Positions 1 to 9,567 of a stretch of 64,000 nucleotides of DNA are shown here, piece after piece (position 1 is the stretch's first letter; the number at the start of each line of letters is the position of its first letter). The stretch comes from Adiantum capillus-veneris (lineage: Eukaryota > Streptophyta > Polypodiopsida > Polypodiales > Pteridaceae), in the NCBI GenBank assembly GCA_014529385.2, contig CM043958.1, forward strand, positions 126,744,817-126,808,816. The letters run 5' to 3'. Under the pieces are notes generated by a model. The model did no database searches and was not told the origin of the DNA. It was given only the letters and a program-made list of their open reading frames with translations. The translations under genes were made by a program, and so were the position numbers.

Positions 1-143
1 TCAGTCTCAGAACCAGTTAACCAAGCCAACCTGACACTTGGTGGGCAGAGAACTGGACTTGCCATGCTTAACTGGAGAAGCTCCCAGATGCATTTAGCAC
101 CCCAGATTGATTTTCAGGCTGTAGGAGCCTATTTAAAGACCTG

Positions 144-145
<2 letters not shown>

Positions 146-192
<47 letters not shown>

Positions 193-196
193 ATGA

Positions 197-250
<54 letters not shown>
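146..250. repeat. (CA)n microsatellite
   Basis: Two CA runs are separated by TTATGAT at 191-197. They lie just downstream of the TATA-like box of the terminal repeat. The second copy (about 6258-6325) has a much shorter, interrupted CA tract at the same place. Confidence 0.95.
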
Positions 251-253
<3 letters not shown>

Positions 254-1093
254 GCATACACACACACCCACATACATTGGGGAGGTGCTGCCGAATCACA
301 CACCTATTGAAGAAGAAGCTAGGAGGGAGGTGCTGCCGAATTTTCATCCCAAGAAGCTCGATTAGATCAGAAAATTGAGAAGATTACCAGCTCTTAATCA
401 CGGTAATGACAGTTTAATTAATGCCATTTGAAAATCCCTTTCTCTACTATCAAATTTCTCGTACATTATGCCTATTCCTAGCCGAAAATTTCTATGACTA
501 CCCTCTAAATTCTCCTTATTCGTACTCTATTATGTAATCATCATTCCATAGCTGAATTATCATCCATTCTTCACTCTCGATTAATGATTAGAGCATAATT
601 ACCAGAATCTTCTCTCTCTAGATAGCATAGTAATTAATCGGCAAGCTAGTAATTGTGCAGATTGAAGAGAATCATTATTGTAATCACTCATTAACATTTT
701 AGCTTAATTGAATTCATTTCTCTTATGCATTAAGACATAATTAAGGAGAAATTAATCCGTCATTAAGTCTCTAAGAATTGGTTTTTCCTCACACATATGC
801 ATAGGGTAAATCTGCATCATCTAATTGCTAAGAAATAGTTTAATCATACTTAATCCAATTCTTTGGTAATTCCAATAGTGAAACCCAAATTATTCTTGAT
901 CATGTAAGCCGAATAATTATCTTAGAGCCGGTTCCCATAGGATTATGTGCCATCCTTAATGATTGCTATATGAAAGAAATCTAGACTCTCATATAGGAGG
1001 GATTAATTGATGTCACTAATCTACCCATTGGACTGTTATGATGCTTGTGAACCTTAGGTCTTTCTCCAAGCTAATCATTTAAAGTAGTGAGAA

Positions 1094-1234
1094 ATGGCCC
1101 CGGTTAAGAGGACGCGTTTCGGTGGTGCCCATGATCGCGAAGCAGGAACGAGCAATGTCAACGGGAAGGGGAAGGCTCCCATGGAGGAACAAATACCGGC
1201 CATCTCACGGGCCATCGATGAAGAAGTGGAAGAG
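1094..1234 (+). CDS. Small gag-like first exon inside the terminal repeat, copy 1
   Basis: The ORF begins MAPVKRTRFGGAHDREAG and runs 47 codons to a GT donor-like site (GAG|GTAGAT). Read through, it reaches a stop at 1262. The equivalent exon at 7141 is also exactly 47 codons with no indel. Between the copies 25 codons differ, 15 of them synonymously; in the first 30 codons 13 changes are synonymous and 2 are not. That pattern indicates past selection on the protein. A conserved AG acceptor near 2248 could join the exon to the internal gag of an intact element. The protein is basic and rich in Gly, Lys and Arg. I recognise no domain, so 'gag-like' rests on position only. Confidence 0.55.
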
Positions 1235-1477
1235 GTAGATCATATTTTTATTCAAGTTGTTTAAATTAACATTGCATACGCTAGTTAGGAATGCTCATAT
1301 CCCCAAACATCATGGAGAAATCCGATGGAAACCTCGGCATTGAAATCATTATACATTAAGTTCTAAAGTAGGAAGGTAATGTTTGATGGGTATGCTGTTT
1401 GCAAGAGGAAAGAATGTCTGCTAGGAAAAATTTAGCTCGGCATGTTCATTTTATTTCCAATGTTGAATCAGTCCTGA

Positions 1478-1500
1478 CCCCCCTACTGATCACAGGGGGT
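1478..1500. other. Conserved C/G-tract stem-loop in the terminal repeat
   Basis: CCCCCT and AGGGGG arms enclose the loop ACTGATCAC. The same stem-loop is kept at about 7528-7550 in the second copy, although neighbouring bases differ. It lies in the presumed intron downstream of the small exon. Its role is unknown. Confidence 0.5.
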
Positions 1501-1526
1501 AGAGTTCCTCGTTAAGGGCTCTTGAA

Positions 1527-1650
1527 TCCACGACATGCTTTCTATGCGGTGGATACCCACGACTTGCTTTCTATGCGGTGGGAACCCACGTCTTGCTTTC
1601 TATGCGGTGGGAGTGTCCATGACGTGCTTTCTATGCGGTGGACATACCTA
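1527..1650. repeat. Minisatellite with TTCTATGCGGTGG core (4 units)
   Basis: Four tandem units of about 30 bp share the core CTTTCTATGCGGTGG, separated by variants of CCACGACTTG. The equivalent position in copy 2 (about 7601-7690) has three units with core GTTCTATGCGGTGG. Confidence 0.85.
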
Positions 1651-2313
1651 GTTGTATGGGCAGCTAGGCGACAACGGGAGGAGTGAACTCTCGCTGGAGG
1701 GGGGATGTTGTACCTCCAGGACATTGGAATTTTTATGAATAAGTTTGAGTAGAATTTTTACTAGAATTCTGTCTTGGTGTTGTTTGCAATACTGGTTGAA
1801 GGGCTGTTTTAACGAACCATGTGATTCGGAATTAAACAAGGAATATTTATGTTGAACAACCTTTGTGGTAGTAATTAGGTCACACGATGAAGTGTGAGTG
1901 TGGGGGTGGAAAGTGGGGGCTTGGCTCGAGTTGCCAAAGCCTACGAGATGGGTGGTCCCGATTGGTTGGGAACTCTCTGTCCCCATAGTGCTTACTCGAT
2001 ATTGGTATTACTCATTGCCCCTAGAGAGGCGAATCCTCGAGAGTACGTGCCTCTGAAACATGGGAAAAAAGGCACTCGGGGTTTCTCTCCTCTTGGAAGG
2101 TGGGTCTTAGGATCGCTAGATAGTTAATTACGCTTCCCCTGCGAGGTGGAGCTAGATCTCGTTGCTAGTAGGCTCGAACTCGACTCACTTTGTGATGAGA
2201 TATCGTCCGCTAGTTGAACCCTGAACCATTTTGTTTGCTTCCGCTATAGATCTAGTGGCCACCAGGTTTACCATCAGATCCATTGTTTGATACGACGGGG
2301 TGGGGACCTCACA

Positions 2314-3905
2314 GTCAAGGACTATGCACGTATTGCTGCACCTTTGACGGAACTCCTGGAAAAAGAAATGAGGATCGAATGGAAGACCGAGCACGAGTCT
2401 AGTTTTGCTAAGCTAAAAGAATTCTTGGTTTCAGCTCCTATCTTAAAGCTTCTAGATTTCAGTAAGGAATTTGAAGTAGCGACCGATGCTAGCAAATTTG
2501 CTTTAGGTGGAGTTCTTACTCAAGAAGGAAGACCGGTGGCATATTCTTCACGAAAGCTGAGGGATCATGAGAAGAATTATCCTACTCATGATTTGGAACT
2601 TTTAGCAGTTATACATGCGTTGAAGTTATGGAAACATTATCTTCTCGGACGCAAGTTGCAGCTAGTTATAGACAATGGCGATGGATAGAACTCTTACAAG
2701 AATATGACTTTGACATAAAGTATAGACCAGGGAAGGAAAATGCCGTTGCAGATGGACTTAGCCAAAAATCTTTTCTTAGAGCTATCTCTATTTCAAATAA
2801 CCCTATCTGGGATAGAATTAAAGAAACATCTTTGGTAGATCCAGAATACCAACGTATAGTATCATTAGTCCAGCAGAATAAGATGCCTGAAGCTAAAGAT
2901 TACTCTCTTATGGGAGGATGTCTTTACTACAAACATAGGCTCTGTGTACCCAGAGACCCAGCTTTAAAGAAGGCTATTCTGTATGAAGCACACGATAGCC
3001 CTACATCTGGACATCCAGGTTATGCGAAGACTCTTTATGCTGTCAGGAGGAGTTATTTTTGGTCCGGAATGAAAGGAGACATACTTCGCTATGTGAAGCA
3101 ATGTCTTTCTTGTCAGCGGATAAAAGCTGAAAGAATCAAGTTACCAGGGCAACTTCAACCTCTTGACATACCCCTGATGAAATGGGAATGCATCAATATG
3201 GACTTTGTTACATGATTACCTTCTATAAGAGGTTACGACTTTGTTTTCGTGGTTGTTGATATTCTCACAAAAGTGGCTCATCTAATACCCGTAAAGACAA
3301 CCTTTAATGCTTCGGATATTACCCAATTATTCATCAAGGAAATTTTTAGGTTACATGGTTTACCCAAGCGTATCGTCAGTGATAGAGATGCCAAGTTTAC
3401 ATCAAAGTTTTGGACTTCTCTTTTCCAATCTATTGGGTCACAATTAGCTTTCAGTACAACGTATCATCCGCAGACAAATGGGCAGGCTGAAAGAGTAAAT
3501 CAAGTCATTGAGGACTATCTCAGGGCCTATTGTTTGCAAGAGCCAAAGAAGTGGTTACAATATCTTCCTTTGGTAGAATATGCTTATAATTCTTCCGAAC
3601 ACAAAAGCATTGGAATGTCACCCTTTAAAGCTCTTTATGGATAGGTCTGTTTAGCACCACTGAACTTCTCGGATCCAACCATCAGGGTAGAAGCCTCTAG
3701 GAAGATGTTAGAAGATATGGAAGCTCAGACTAGAGCTATTCAGGCCACTCAGGATAGACAGAAGCACTATGCAGATAAGAACCGTTCGGAAAGAACTTTC
3801 AAAGAAGGAGATAAGGTTTTTTGCGAGTCCGACCGAAGAAAAGCAACTTATCACTAGGCAGATACAAGAAGCTAAGCCCAAGGTATTGTGGACCATTCGA
3901 GATCA
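2314..3905 (+). pseudogene. Chromovirus pol remnant: RT thumb, RNase H, integrase
   Basis: Translation begins in the RT thumb (VKDYARIAAPLTELL), immediately after the terminal repeat. RNase H follows (ATDAS, then DLELLAVIHALK). A small deletion with a frameshift near 2675 joins it to RWIELLQEYDFDIKYRPG. The integrase has its HHCC zinc finger (GHPGYAK to CLSCQRIK) and the catalytic D, D and E in the MDF, SDRDAKF and GQAERVNQVIEDYL contexts. A TGA at 3213 and a TAG at 3642 interrupt the frame. The GPY/F-type C-terminal module (RYCGPFEII) is cut at 3905 by the DNA transposon and resumes at 5254. The RT palm with YxDD, protease and gag are absent, so the copy cannot move by itself. Confidence 0.9.
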
Positions 3906-3909
3906 TTAA

Positions 3910-5249
3910 CACTAGAATGGTAACATGACACTTTTATGTCCTTGGACACTTTTGTGTCCTGTTAAGTGACCATTTTTCTTGAATTATTTGAAGAGTATGA
4001 AAATGAATTTCTACGTGCTATATATCCACAAATTTTCCCTATGAGCTGAAAAAAACTTAGCATTTTTTTTTTAGTATCGATCTCACCATTAACCTTACTC
4101 TTGCACAACATTTTTGAACCTAAACTGTGTGAAAAAACGGGTCCTGTTTTTGGCGTTTTTTCAATTTTTGGCAACTATACCACTCTAAACTTCATGTTTG
4201 TGAGGTTTAGATGGCTAGAGGTTAGGCCTTCATAGTTCTCAACATGTTTTGATGCTTGTAGGGAGAGCTAAGTGTTAAAATTGAAATTTATGACTAATTT
4301 ACAAGAATTGCATAATCCTGTTTTTTGGCCAAAATTAGCACATTTATGATTTTTTTTGGTGGCTTTCTTGATATCCAAATTCAATTTTGATTGTGTAAGT
4401 GTAATGTATAACATAAAGCTAATCTTCCCTTAGTTTTGGGTGACCTAATATTCTATATAGCATAGTATATGATGATGGTTGAGTTTTTTGATTGCTGAAG
4501 AATACGATACATTTTAGAGTAGCAAGTATAACTTTCTCAATATTGCTAGTTTCTTAGGCCAATTGTGTGTATTTTGTAGGTAGTGACCATATCTAATCAT
4601 AGACTACAAACTTGGCTAGATATTGAGTAGTTTCTATGGGTTTCTAGAGGTCATAATGCTAAACCCAGTTTTTTCATGTTTGTTGTATTTAGCACTTTAT
4701 CATTGCCCCCAAGGTTCCAATTGTAAGAGATCCATTATCCTTTTGACATGCTCCATGGCTCCTTTTGAATCCAGAGGCCCAAAGGGAACTAATAAAACAT
4801 GTATATAGTATCTGTATTGAGCGTGACTATAGAAACTTTGATGATAGGTCCGCAGAATGGCAAAAATGCAACTTTTTTGTACCTATTTTTTTTCCCCAAA
4901 AAAAAATTAGTGAGGTAAAAGCAACCATATGTTTTGGTCACCAACCCATTGAAGTTAACGGGGCATTTTATCTCATGTCCTACAAAAATCTCCACTCTTA
5001 TTTATATGCAATCAACCGTAAGAAATTGTTGTTTTGGGCAAAATGCATTGGTCCATCAACTTTGGAGGCTTGTAGTGACCAAGGGATGAGAAAAATTACA
5101 AGTTTCTCATTTTTTCCATATATAGTAGTTATTGAACTATAAGCTCATGAAAGGATTTTTCAAAATGAGTGGATCTACTATGGTTTTGTAATTTTTTCCC
5201 AAAACCCTGAAAGGACACTTTCATGTCCTGTTAGGTTACCATTCTAGTG
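3910..5249. mobile_element. TTAA-flanked DNA transposon with 15-bp perfect TIRs (piggyBac-like, non-autonomous)
   Basis: Perfect 15-bp terminal inverted repeats, CACTAGAATGGTAAC, lie at 3910-3924 and in inverse at 5235-5249. TTAA flanks both sides (3906-3909 and 5250-5253). Joining the flanks through one TTAA restores chromovirus integrase coding in frame (...GPFEIIK|VVSD...), so TTAA is the duplicated target. Just inside the left end, 3944-3973 repeats the right end (5213-5243) in direct orientation. The interior is AT-rich. One 125-codon ORF at 4765 shows no transposase motif I recognise. TTAA target duplication is characteristic of piggyBac. The CACTA-like ends recall the EnSpm superfamily, which makes 3-bp duplications and so fits less well. 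Confidence 0.85.
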
Positions 5250-5253
5250 TTAA

Positions 5254-5580
5254 AGTTGTGAGTGACTAGGCTTACAAGCTAAAGTTACCTACAAACTTAA
5301 AGGTTCATGATGTATTCCACGTTAGCTTACTCAAACCCTATATCCCTAATATTGATCAACTCTTGACTCAGATCAGATATTCATGCCAGCATAAGGAGTT
5401 CTCGAGCTCCAACCTGACTATGTAGCTGAAACAAGGGAAAGGAAGTTACGCAAGAGGACTATCACGGAGCATCTAGTAAAGTGGAAAGATTACCCTGAAG
5501 AAGATGCAACTTGGGAGGACAAAACAACGCTCATAAAATATTACCCAAACACATTATTGAGATGAGGACATCTCAATTTC
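5254..5580 (+). pseudogene. Chromovirus integrase C-terminus and chromodomain
   Basis: After the DNA transposon the integrase resumes as YKLKLPTNLKVHDVFHVSLL, the usual chromovirus C-terminal module. A chromodomain-like segment follows (about 5440-5565) with LVKWKDYPEEDATWED, including the typical Trp residues and acidic stretch. Stops lie between the two parts. The polypurine tract and the second terminal repeat follow directly, so this is the authentic 3' end of the internal region. The chromodomain places the element among plant chromoviruses, which use this domain to direct integration to particular chromatin. Confidence 0.88.
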
Positions 5581-5584
5581 TTCA

Positions 5585-5596
5585 CGTTGGGGAGGT
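5585..5596 (+). promoter_or_regulatory. Polypurine tract of the chromovirus
   Basis: GTTGGGGAGGT stands immediately before TGTAAGG, which I take as the start of the 3' LTR. This is where plus-strand DNA priming occurs in LTR retroelements. Confidence 0.65.
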
Positions 5597-7140
5597 TGTA
5601 AGGTCTCTGAACCCAAAAAGAGCACCATGTACCATGGAATAAACATAATGGAAAAAGTTACTATTTTTAGTAGTTTTCCAAATTCTGTAAGTGCCATGAT
5701 GTTTAGAATGTTATAAAGCTTCCAAAAGTGAATTAAAATAAATTTCGTGAAAAAAATCCAAAAAGAGTAAGTTTTTGGTCACCCAACCCGTCTAGTTTTG
5801 ACCATCTCGAAAAACTGCACCCGTACCCTGAATTTGAAAAAAATGCATTTTCGGACCTTGGGGGCTGCTAAATATGGCAGATACTCGGACAGATACACCT
5901 TGGTTAGAGCTTAGTATAGCAATTTACGGCATTAAATTCCGACTCGTATCGTCCGTTTTAGCCTAAAGTCAAAATTTCCTAAGACTGTGCAGGGAGCACC
6001 GGGGCTCGGGGGCTGTGTGGGAACAGGTCCTAGGCCACTCAGAGCTTGCTTTAGCAGCTAGGGGGCTCCCTCTCATCTCTAGGGAGGTGTGGGAGAGTTG
6101 CCATGCTTGAGAGAGAGTGTGAAAATCAGTTAGACTAGCTAACTGGACACTTGGTAGGCATGTAATTGGACTTACCATGCATGAAGTGAGTGCTCTTCAG
6201 ATGCTTATAGCAGCTTGGGTCTATTTTCAGCATGGGAGAGCCTATATAAGAGTGTTCTCACACACACACATATATGCTCACACACCCACTCAGTACCACA
6301 TACACACACTTACACACATACACACCTTGGGGAGGTGCTGCCGGCACACATAGTTTTTGGAGAAGAAGCAAAGGAGGGAAGTGCTGCCTGATTCTCATCT
6401 TGAGAACTCCATTGGATCAGAATTTCAAGTAGATTTCAGTCCCTAAACACGGTAAAATCAAATTTATTTTATGCTTTGCTGCAAATCTCCCTATCATTCT
6501 CTTCATCTCGCAACTATTATGATTAACATAACTAAATTACTCAATAGATGGTGTCTAATTCTCCATATCATTAGTCTACTACATAATTCTTAATCTAATA
6601 GTTAATTATGCAAGCCATTAACGTCTCCTAATGATAGATTAATGCATGATTAGTAAGAAGAAATCTCCCGCTAGTCATCATAGTAAATAAATGTTAAGCC
6701 GACAATGATGTAGAATTGATCAATTTCACCTTATTACCACACAATGTTGAAGTAACTAAGTTAGATTCAATCTGTTCAAAGATTAGGATGTAATTAAGGG
6801 AAATTAATCTGTCATTAATCCACTAGGAAGGGAAAAATCCTCTCACCTATGCATATGGTAATTCTGCATCTCTCTACTTACATTAGGAAGGTGATTGAGC
6901 ATGTCTAATTTACCTCTCTAGTAATTTAATTAGTAAAAATATGAAATTCTTAATTACCTAAGCCAAGTACTTAACTTTAGAACCAATACTATCCATAAAA
7001 TACTATGTCTTGAAGGAAATCTAACCCTGTCGTACAAAAGGAATTATTCAGTGATTCTAATTGATCATCTTGGTTGTTATGGTACTCTCGGATATTAGTT
7101 TTTTTTTCTCCAAGTTTGTCAATTAAGTAGTGAGTATAAA

Positions 7141-7281
7141 ATGGCCCCGGTAAAGAGAACTCGCTTCGTTGGTGCCCACGACCGCGAGGCGGGAACAAGC
7201 AACATGAATGGGAAAGGGAAAGCTCCCATGGACGACCAAGTACCGGCCATCTCACGGGTCAATGACGAGGAAATGGATGGG
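7141..7281 (+). CDS. Small gag-like first exon, copy 2
   Basis: This is the homologue of the exon at 1094: MAPVKRTRFVGAHDREAG, 47 codons to a strong donor (GG|GTAAGT). Most differences from copy 1 are in third positions. The ATG lies about 900 bp downstream of the TATA box, and a conserved acceptor lies near 8298. In a full element the spliced product would link this exon to gag across the LTR/internal boundary. Here the sequence after the repeat is unrelated, so no longer product can be made from this copy. Confidence 0.55.
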
Positions 7282-7600
7282 GTAAGTCACATTTTTATTC
7301 AAGTTTGTTTAATTTAACATTGCATACGATAAGTTAGGAAAGAACATATCCCTAAACATGTTGGAGAAATCCAACGAAAACATCGGCATTTGAATTGAAT
7401 TGTATATTAAATTCTAAGTAGGAAAGAATGGTTGATGGATATACTGTTTGAAATAGGAAAAAATGTATGCTAGGGAAAATTTAGCTCGACATGTTCATTT
7501 CTATTTCCAATGTTGAACTAGTCATGATCCCCCTACTGATCACAGGGGGCAGCTCGCGATGATTGCGTAGTAGCTAGAGTTACTAGCTTAGGGCCTCTAT

Positions 7601-7690
7601 CCACGACTTGCGTTCTTTGCGGTGGATACCCACGTCTTGCGTTCTATGCGGTGGGAATGTCCATGTCGTGCGTTCTATGCGGTGGACATA
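7601..7690. repeat. Minisatellite in copy 2 (3 units)
   Basis: Three units carry the core GCGTTCT(A/T)TGCGGTGG. They correspond to the four units at 1527-1650, so copy number differs between the repeats. Confidence 0.85.
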
Positions 7691-8387
7691 CCTAGTTGTA
7701 TGAGAAGCTAGGCGACAACGGGAGGAGTAAACTCTCGCTGGAGGGGGGATGTTGTACCTCCAGAACATTGGAATTTTAAATGAATAAGTTTGAGTAGAAT
7801 TTTTACTAGAATTATTGTCTTGGTGCAGCTTTGTAATACTGGTTGAAGGGCTATCTTAATGAACCTTGTGAATCAAAACCTAATCAAGGCATTTATATGT
7901 TGAACAACCATCGTGGTAGTAATTAGGACACACAAAGAAGTGTGAGTGTGGGGGTGGAAAGTGGGGGCTTGACTCAGGTTGCCAATGTCTATGAGAAGGG
8001 TGGTCCCGATTGGTCGGGAACTCTTTGTCCCCATAGTGTTATAAATCGACACTAGTAATACTCATTGCCCCAAGAGCGGCGAAGCCTCAAGTGTACGTGC
8101 CTCTGAAACATGGGAAAAAAGGCACTCGGGACCTCTCTCCTCTTGGAAGGTGAGTCTTAGGATCGCTAGACAAGTTAATCATGCTTCCCCTGCGAGGTGG
8201 AGCTAGATCTCGTTACTAGTAGGCTCAAACTCGACTCACTTTGTGATGAGAGATCGTCCGCTAGATGAACCCTGAACCACTTTGTTTGCTTTCGCTATAG
8301 ATCTAGTGGCCACCAGGTTTACCATCAGATCCGTCGTTTGAGACGGCGGGGTGGGGACCTCACACAAATGCAGTTGTGGATTCAAAG

Positions 8388-8502
8388 GTGTGGGACGGGT
8401 GTATAACCTCACTCCTATCTTATTGCAGATTTAGCGAGAACCACGCTTAAATTGTCAATCCATGGGACGAAGCTGACTCGACTAGTACATAGAGGCTACA
8501 AG
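8388..8502 (-). repeat. LTR fragment of the G2 Ty3 family
   Basis: TGTGGGACGGGTGT and the following ~115 bp match the LTR at 32119-32236 with few differences. The match stops in the middle at ACAAGAGG, where the LTR of the next element begins. It is a relic of a second G2-family insertion. Confidence 0.85.
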
Positions 8503-8903
8503 AGGTGTGAATGGGGTGAGCTCATATAAAAGTCAACTAAACCTAAAATTCAGTCATTCTCTCATTTGTGCAATTGAAGAGTGCTCTTGCTCCATCTCCA
8601 TCTTCTTCTTCTTCATCTCCTTGTGTGTGTGTGTGTGTGTGTGTGCGTGCGTGAGAGAGAGAGAGAGGGAGAGAGAGAGTGCGATCGAGGCGGCGGCACA
8701 ACGGCGGCGAGGCGGTTGAGCGCGGCGTAGTAGCGTCTCCCTGTTTTTCGCGGCGAGGAATCCTCCACGAAGCAAGCGTAGAGCGGTGAGTGACACACCA
8801 TTGTCATCTTTGAGCTTACTAGTTTAGGCTTGTTGTGTGCTTGGAGCCATTTGTGGCTCGCACATGGTGTATCGGCAAGTTCCTTGCATTGACACGTGCA
8901 ACA
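8503..8903 (+). repeat. 5' LTR, left-truncated, of gag-like element G1
   Basis: The sequence matches 13695-14099 base for base over most of its length, including TATA box CTCATATAAAAG (about 8521), a TCTTCTTCTTC stretch and a (GT)n(GA)n microsatellite. Comparison with the 3' LTR shows that about 180 bp is missing from its left end. The right end is placed at ...CAACA. No clear primer site follows. Confidence 0.7.
8632..8680. repeat. (GT)n(GA)n microsatellite in G1 5' LTR
   Basis: The tract sits about 110 bp downstream of the LTR TATA box, in presumed transcribed leader. The 3' LTR has a shorter GT part and a longer GA part at 13816-13874. Confidence 0.9.
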
Positions 8904-9567
8904 TATGCGCACATTTTTGGAGCCGTGAAGGAGGGTGTGTGTGTTGAGAAGAAGGATTTTGTGTTATACTGCGTATTTTTTTTGTTAATGGAGTTACCAA
9001 AGGTACTGTGTTTATTCTGTGTGTATTAAGGTTGTTAGTTTTCTGTGTACAGTAAGTAGGAAGTAGATCTGTGAGAGCTAATAGAGTGTTTTAGTGTGTA
9101 ACAGTAGGTGTATTAGTTAGAAGTAGGTAGATAGAGTGTGTGTGTGTGCTCTCGCGCAGGCCACGGCGACCTTATCCTTTTAAAAAAAATTAAAAATTAA
9201 AAATAAAAAATAAAAAAAATTTAAAGGTAGGATCGGGATCGGGAATATCTCCCAGACCCAAGCCCAAACCCAAGCGCAAGCTCATGCTCAGGCATAGGCC
9301 TCAGTCGCGTTTTAAAATTACGAATTTTAGCTTCACACGTAGCTAAAAATCGATTTTTTGAGGACCAACAGAATTTCAGATGCCCGAAAATTGTGTTGTA
9401 AAGCACACAACGACCCTCTATGATACGATTGTTTCGAGTTATCACACACTTTAATCAAGAAAATCAAACATAAGAAAACATTTAAAAAAATTTTAAAAAC
9501 GTAAAAAACACGAGAGAAAACGAACGCTTAAAAAAGGTAAGCGATTAACCTTCGAGGTTATTCGCCG
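8904..9567. other. Leader of element G1
   Basis: AT-rich noncoding sequence with a run of A-rich repeats near 9180-9225. No primer-binding match to tRNA-Met or tRNA-Asp is visible and there are no CGCG palindromes, unlike the other tRNA-Asp-primed leaders here. Confidence 0.5.

Larger units (their letters stand above)
1..2313 (+). repeat. Long terminal repeat-like copy 1 of chromovirus (left end outside window)
   Basis: This stretch matches about 6110-8364 over its whole length, in the same order and orientation, and both copies stop at the same motif (GGGGTGGGGACCTCACA). A TATA-like CTATTTAAAG lies near 128. Downstream come an AT-rich leader, a short ORF (1094), a conserved stem-loop, a minisatellite and a conserved AG acceptor (CGCTATAG) about 65 bp before the end. 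Copy 1 abuts reverse-transcriptase coding sequence directly at 2314, so the primer site, gag, protease and most of RT are deleted. An LTR is the simplest reading because copy 2 starts after a polypurine tract. A tandem duplication of an element's 5' region is the alternative. Confidence 0.7.
5597..8364 (+). repeat. 3' LTR-like copy 2 of chromovirus (TGTAAG...CTCACA)
   Basis: The repeat starts TG after the polypurine tract and ends CA at the same motif as copy 1, giving about 2768 bp. A TATA box (CCTATATAAG) is near 6237, followed by CA-rich sequence and a leader. The noncoding part from about 1680 to 2310 looks roughly 95% identical to 7740-8360 by eye, whereas the 47-codon exon is only about 80% identical at the nucleotide level. 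The two repeats therefore did not simply diverge from one insertion. Confidence 0.7.

Noticed and set aside
64-378. 104-codon ORF rich in His and Thr
   Set aside because: Translation of the CA microsatellite in both strands; no coding signal outside the repeat.
4765-5142. Transposase gene of the TTAA element
   Set aside because: 125 codons only, with no DDD/DDE context or zinc finger recognised; more likely chance or a remnant.
3910-5249. EnSpm/CACTA transposon
   Set aside because: The ends begin CACTA, but the duplication is exactly TTAA as shown by restoration of the integrase frame, not 3 bp; no EnSpm transposase or subterminal array was seen.
1-8364. One intact chromovirus with two LTRs from a single insertion
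   Set aside because: The primer site, gag and most of RT are missing, and the LTR-borne exon shows selected, not neutral, differences between the copies.
8554-8912. Minus-strand ORFs across the G1 LTR
   Set aside because: They read through the GT/GA microsatellite and LTR sequence; the same frames recur in the 3' LTR only because the LTRs are duplicates.
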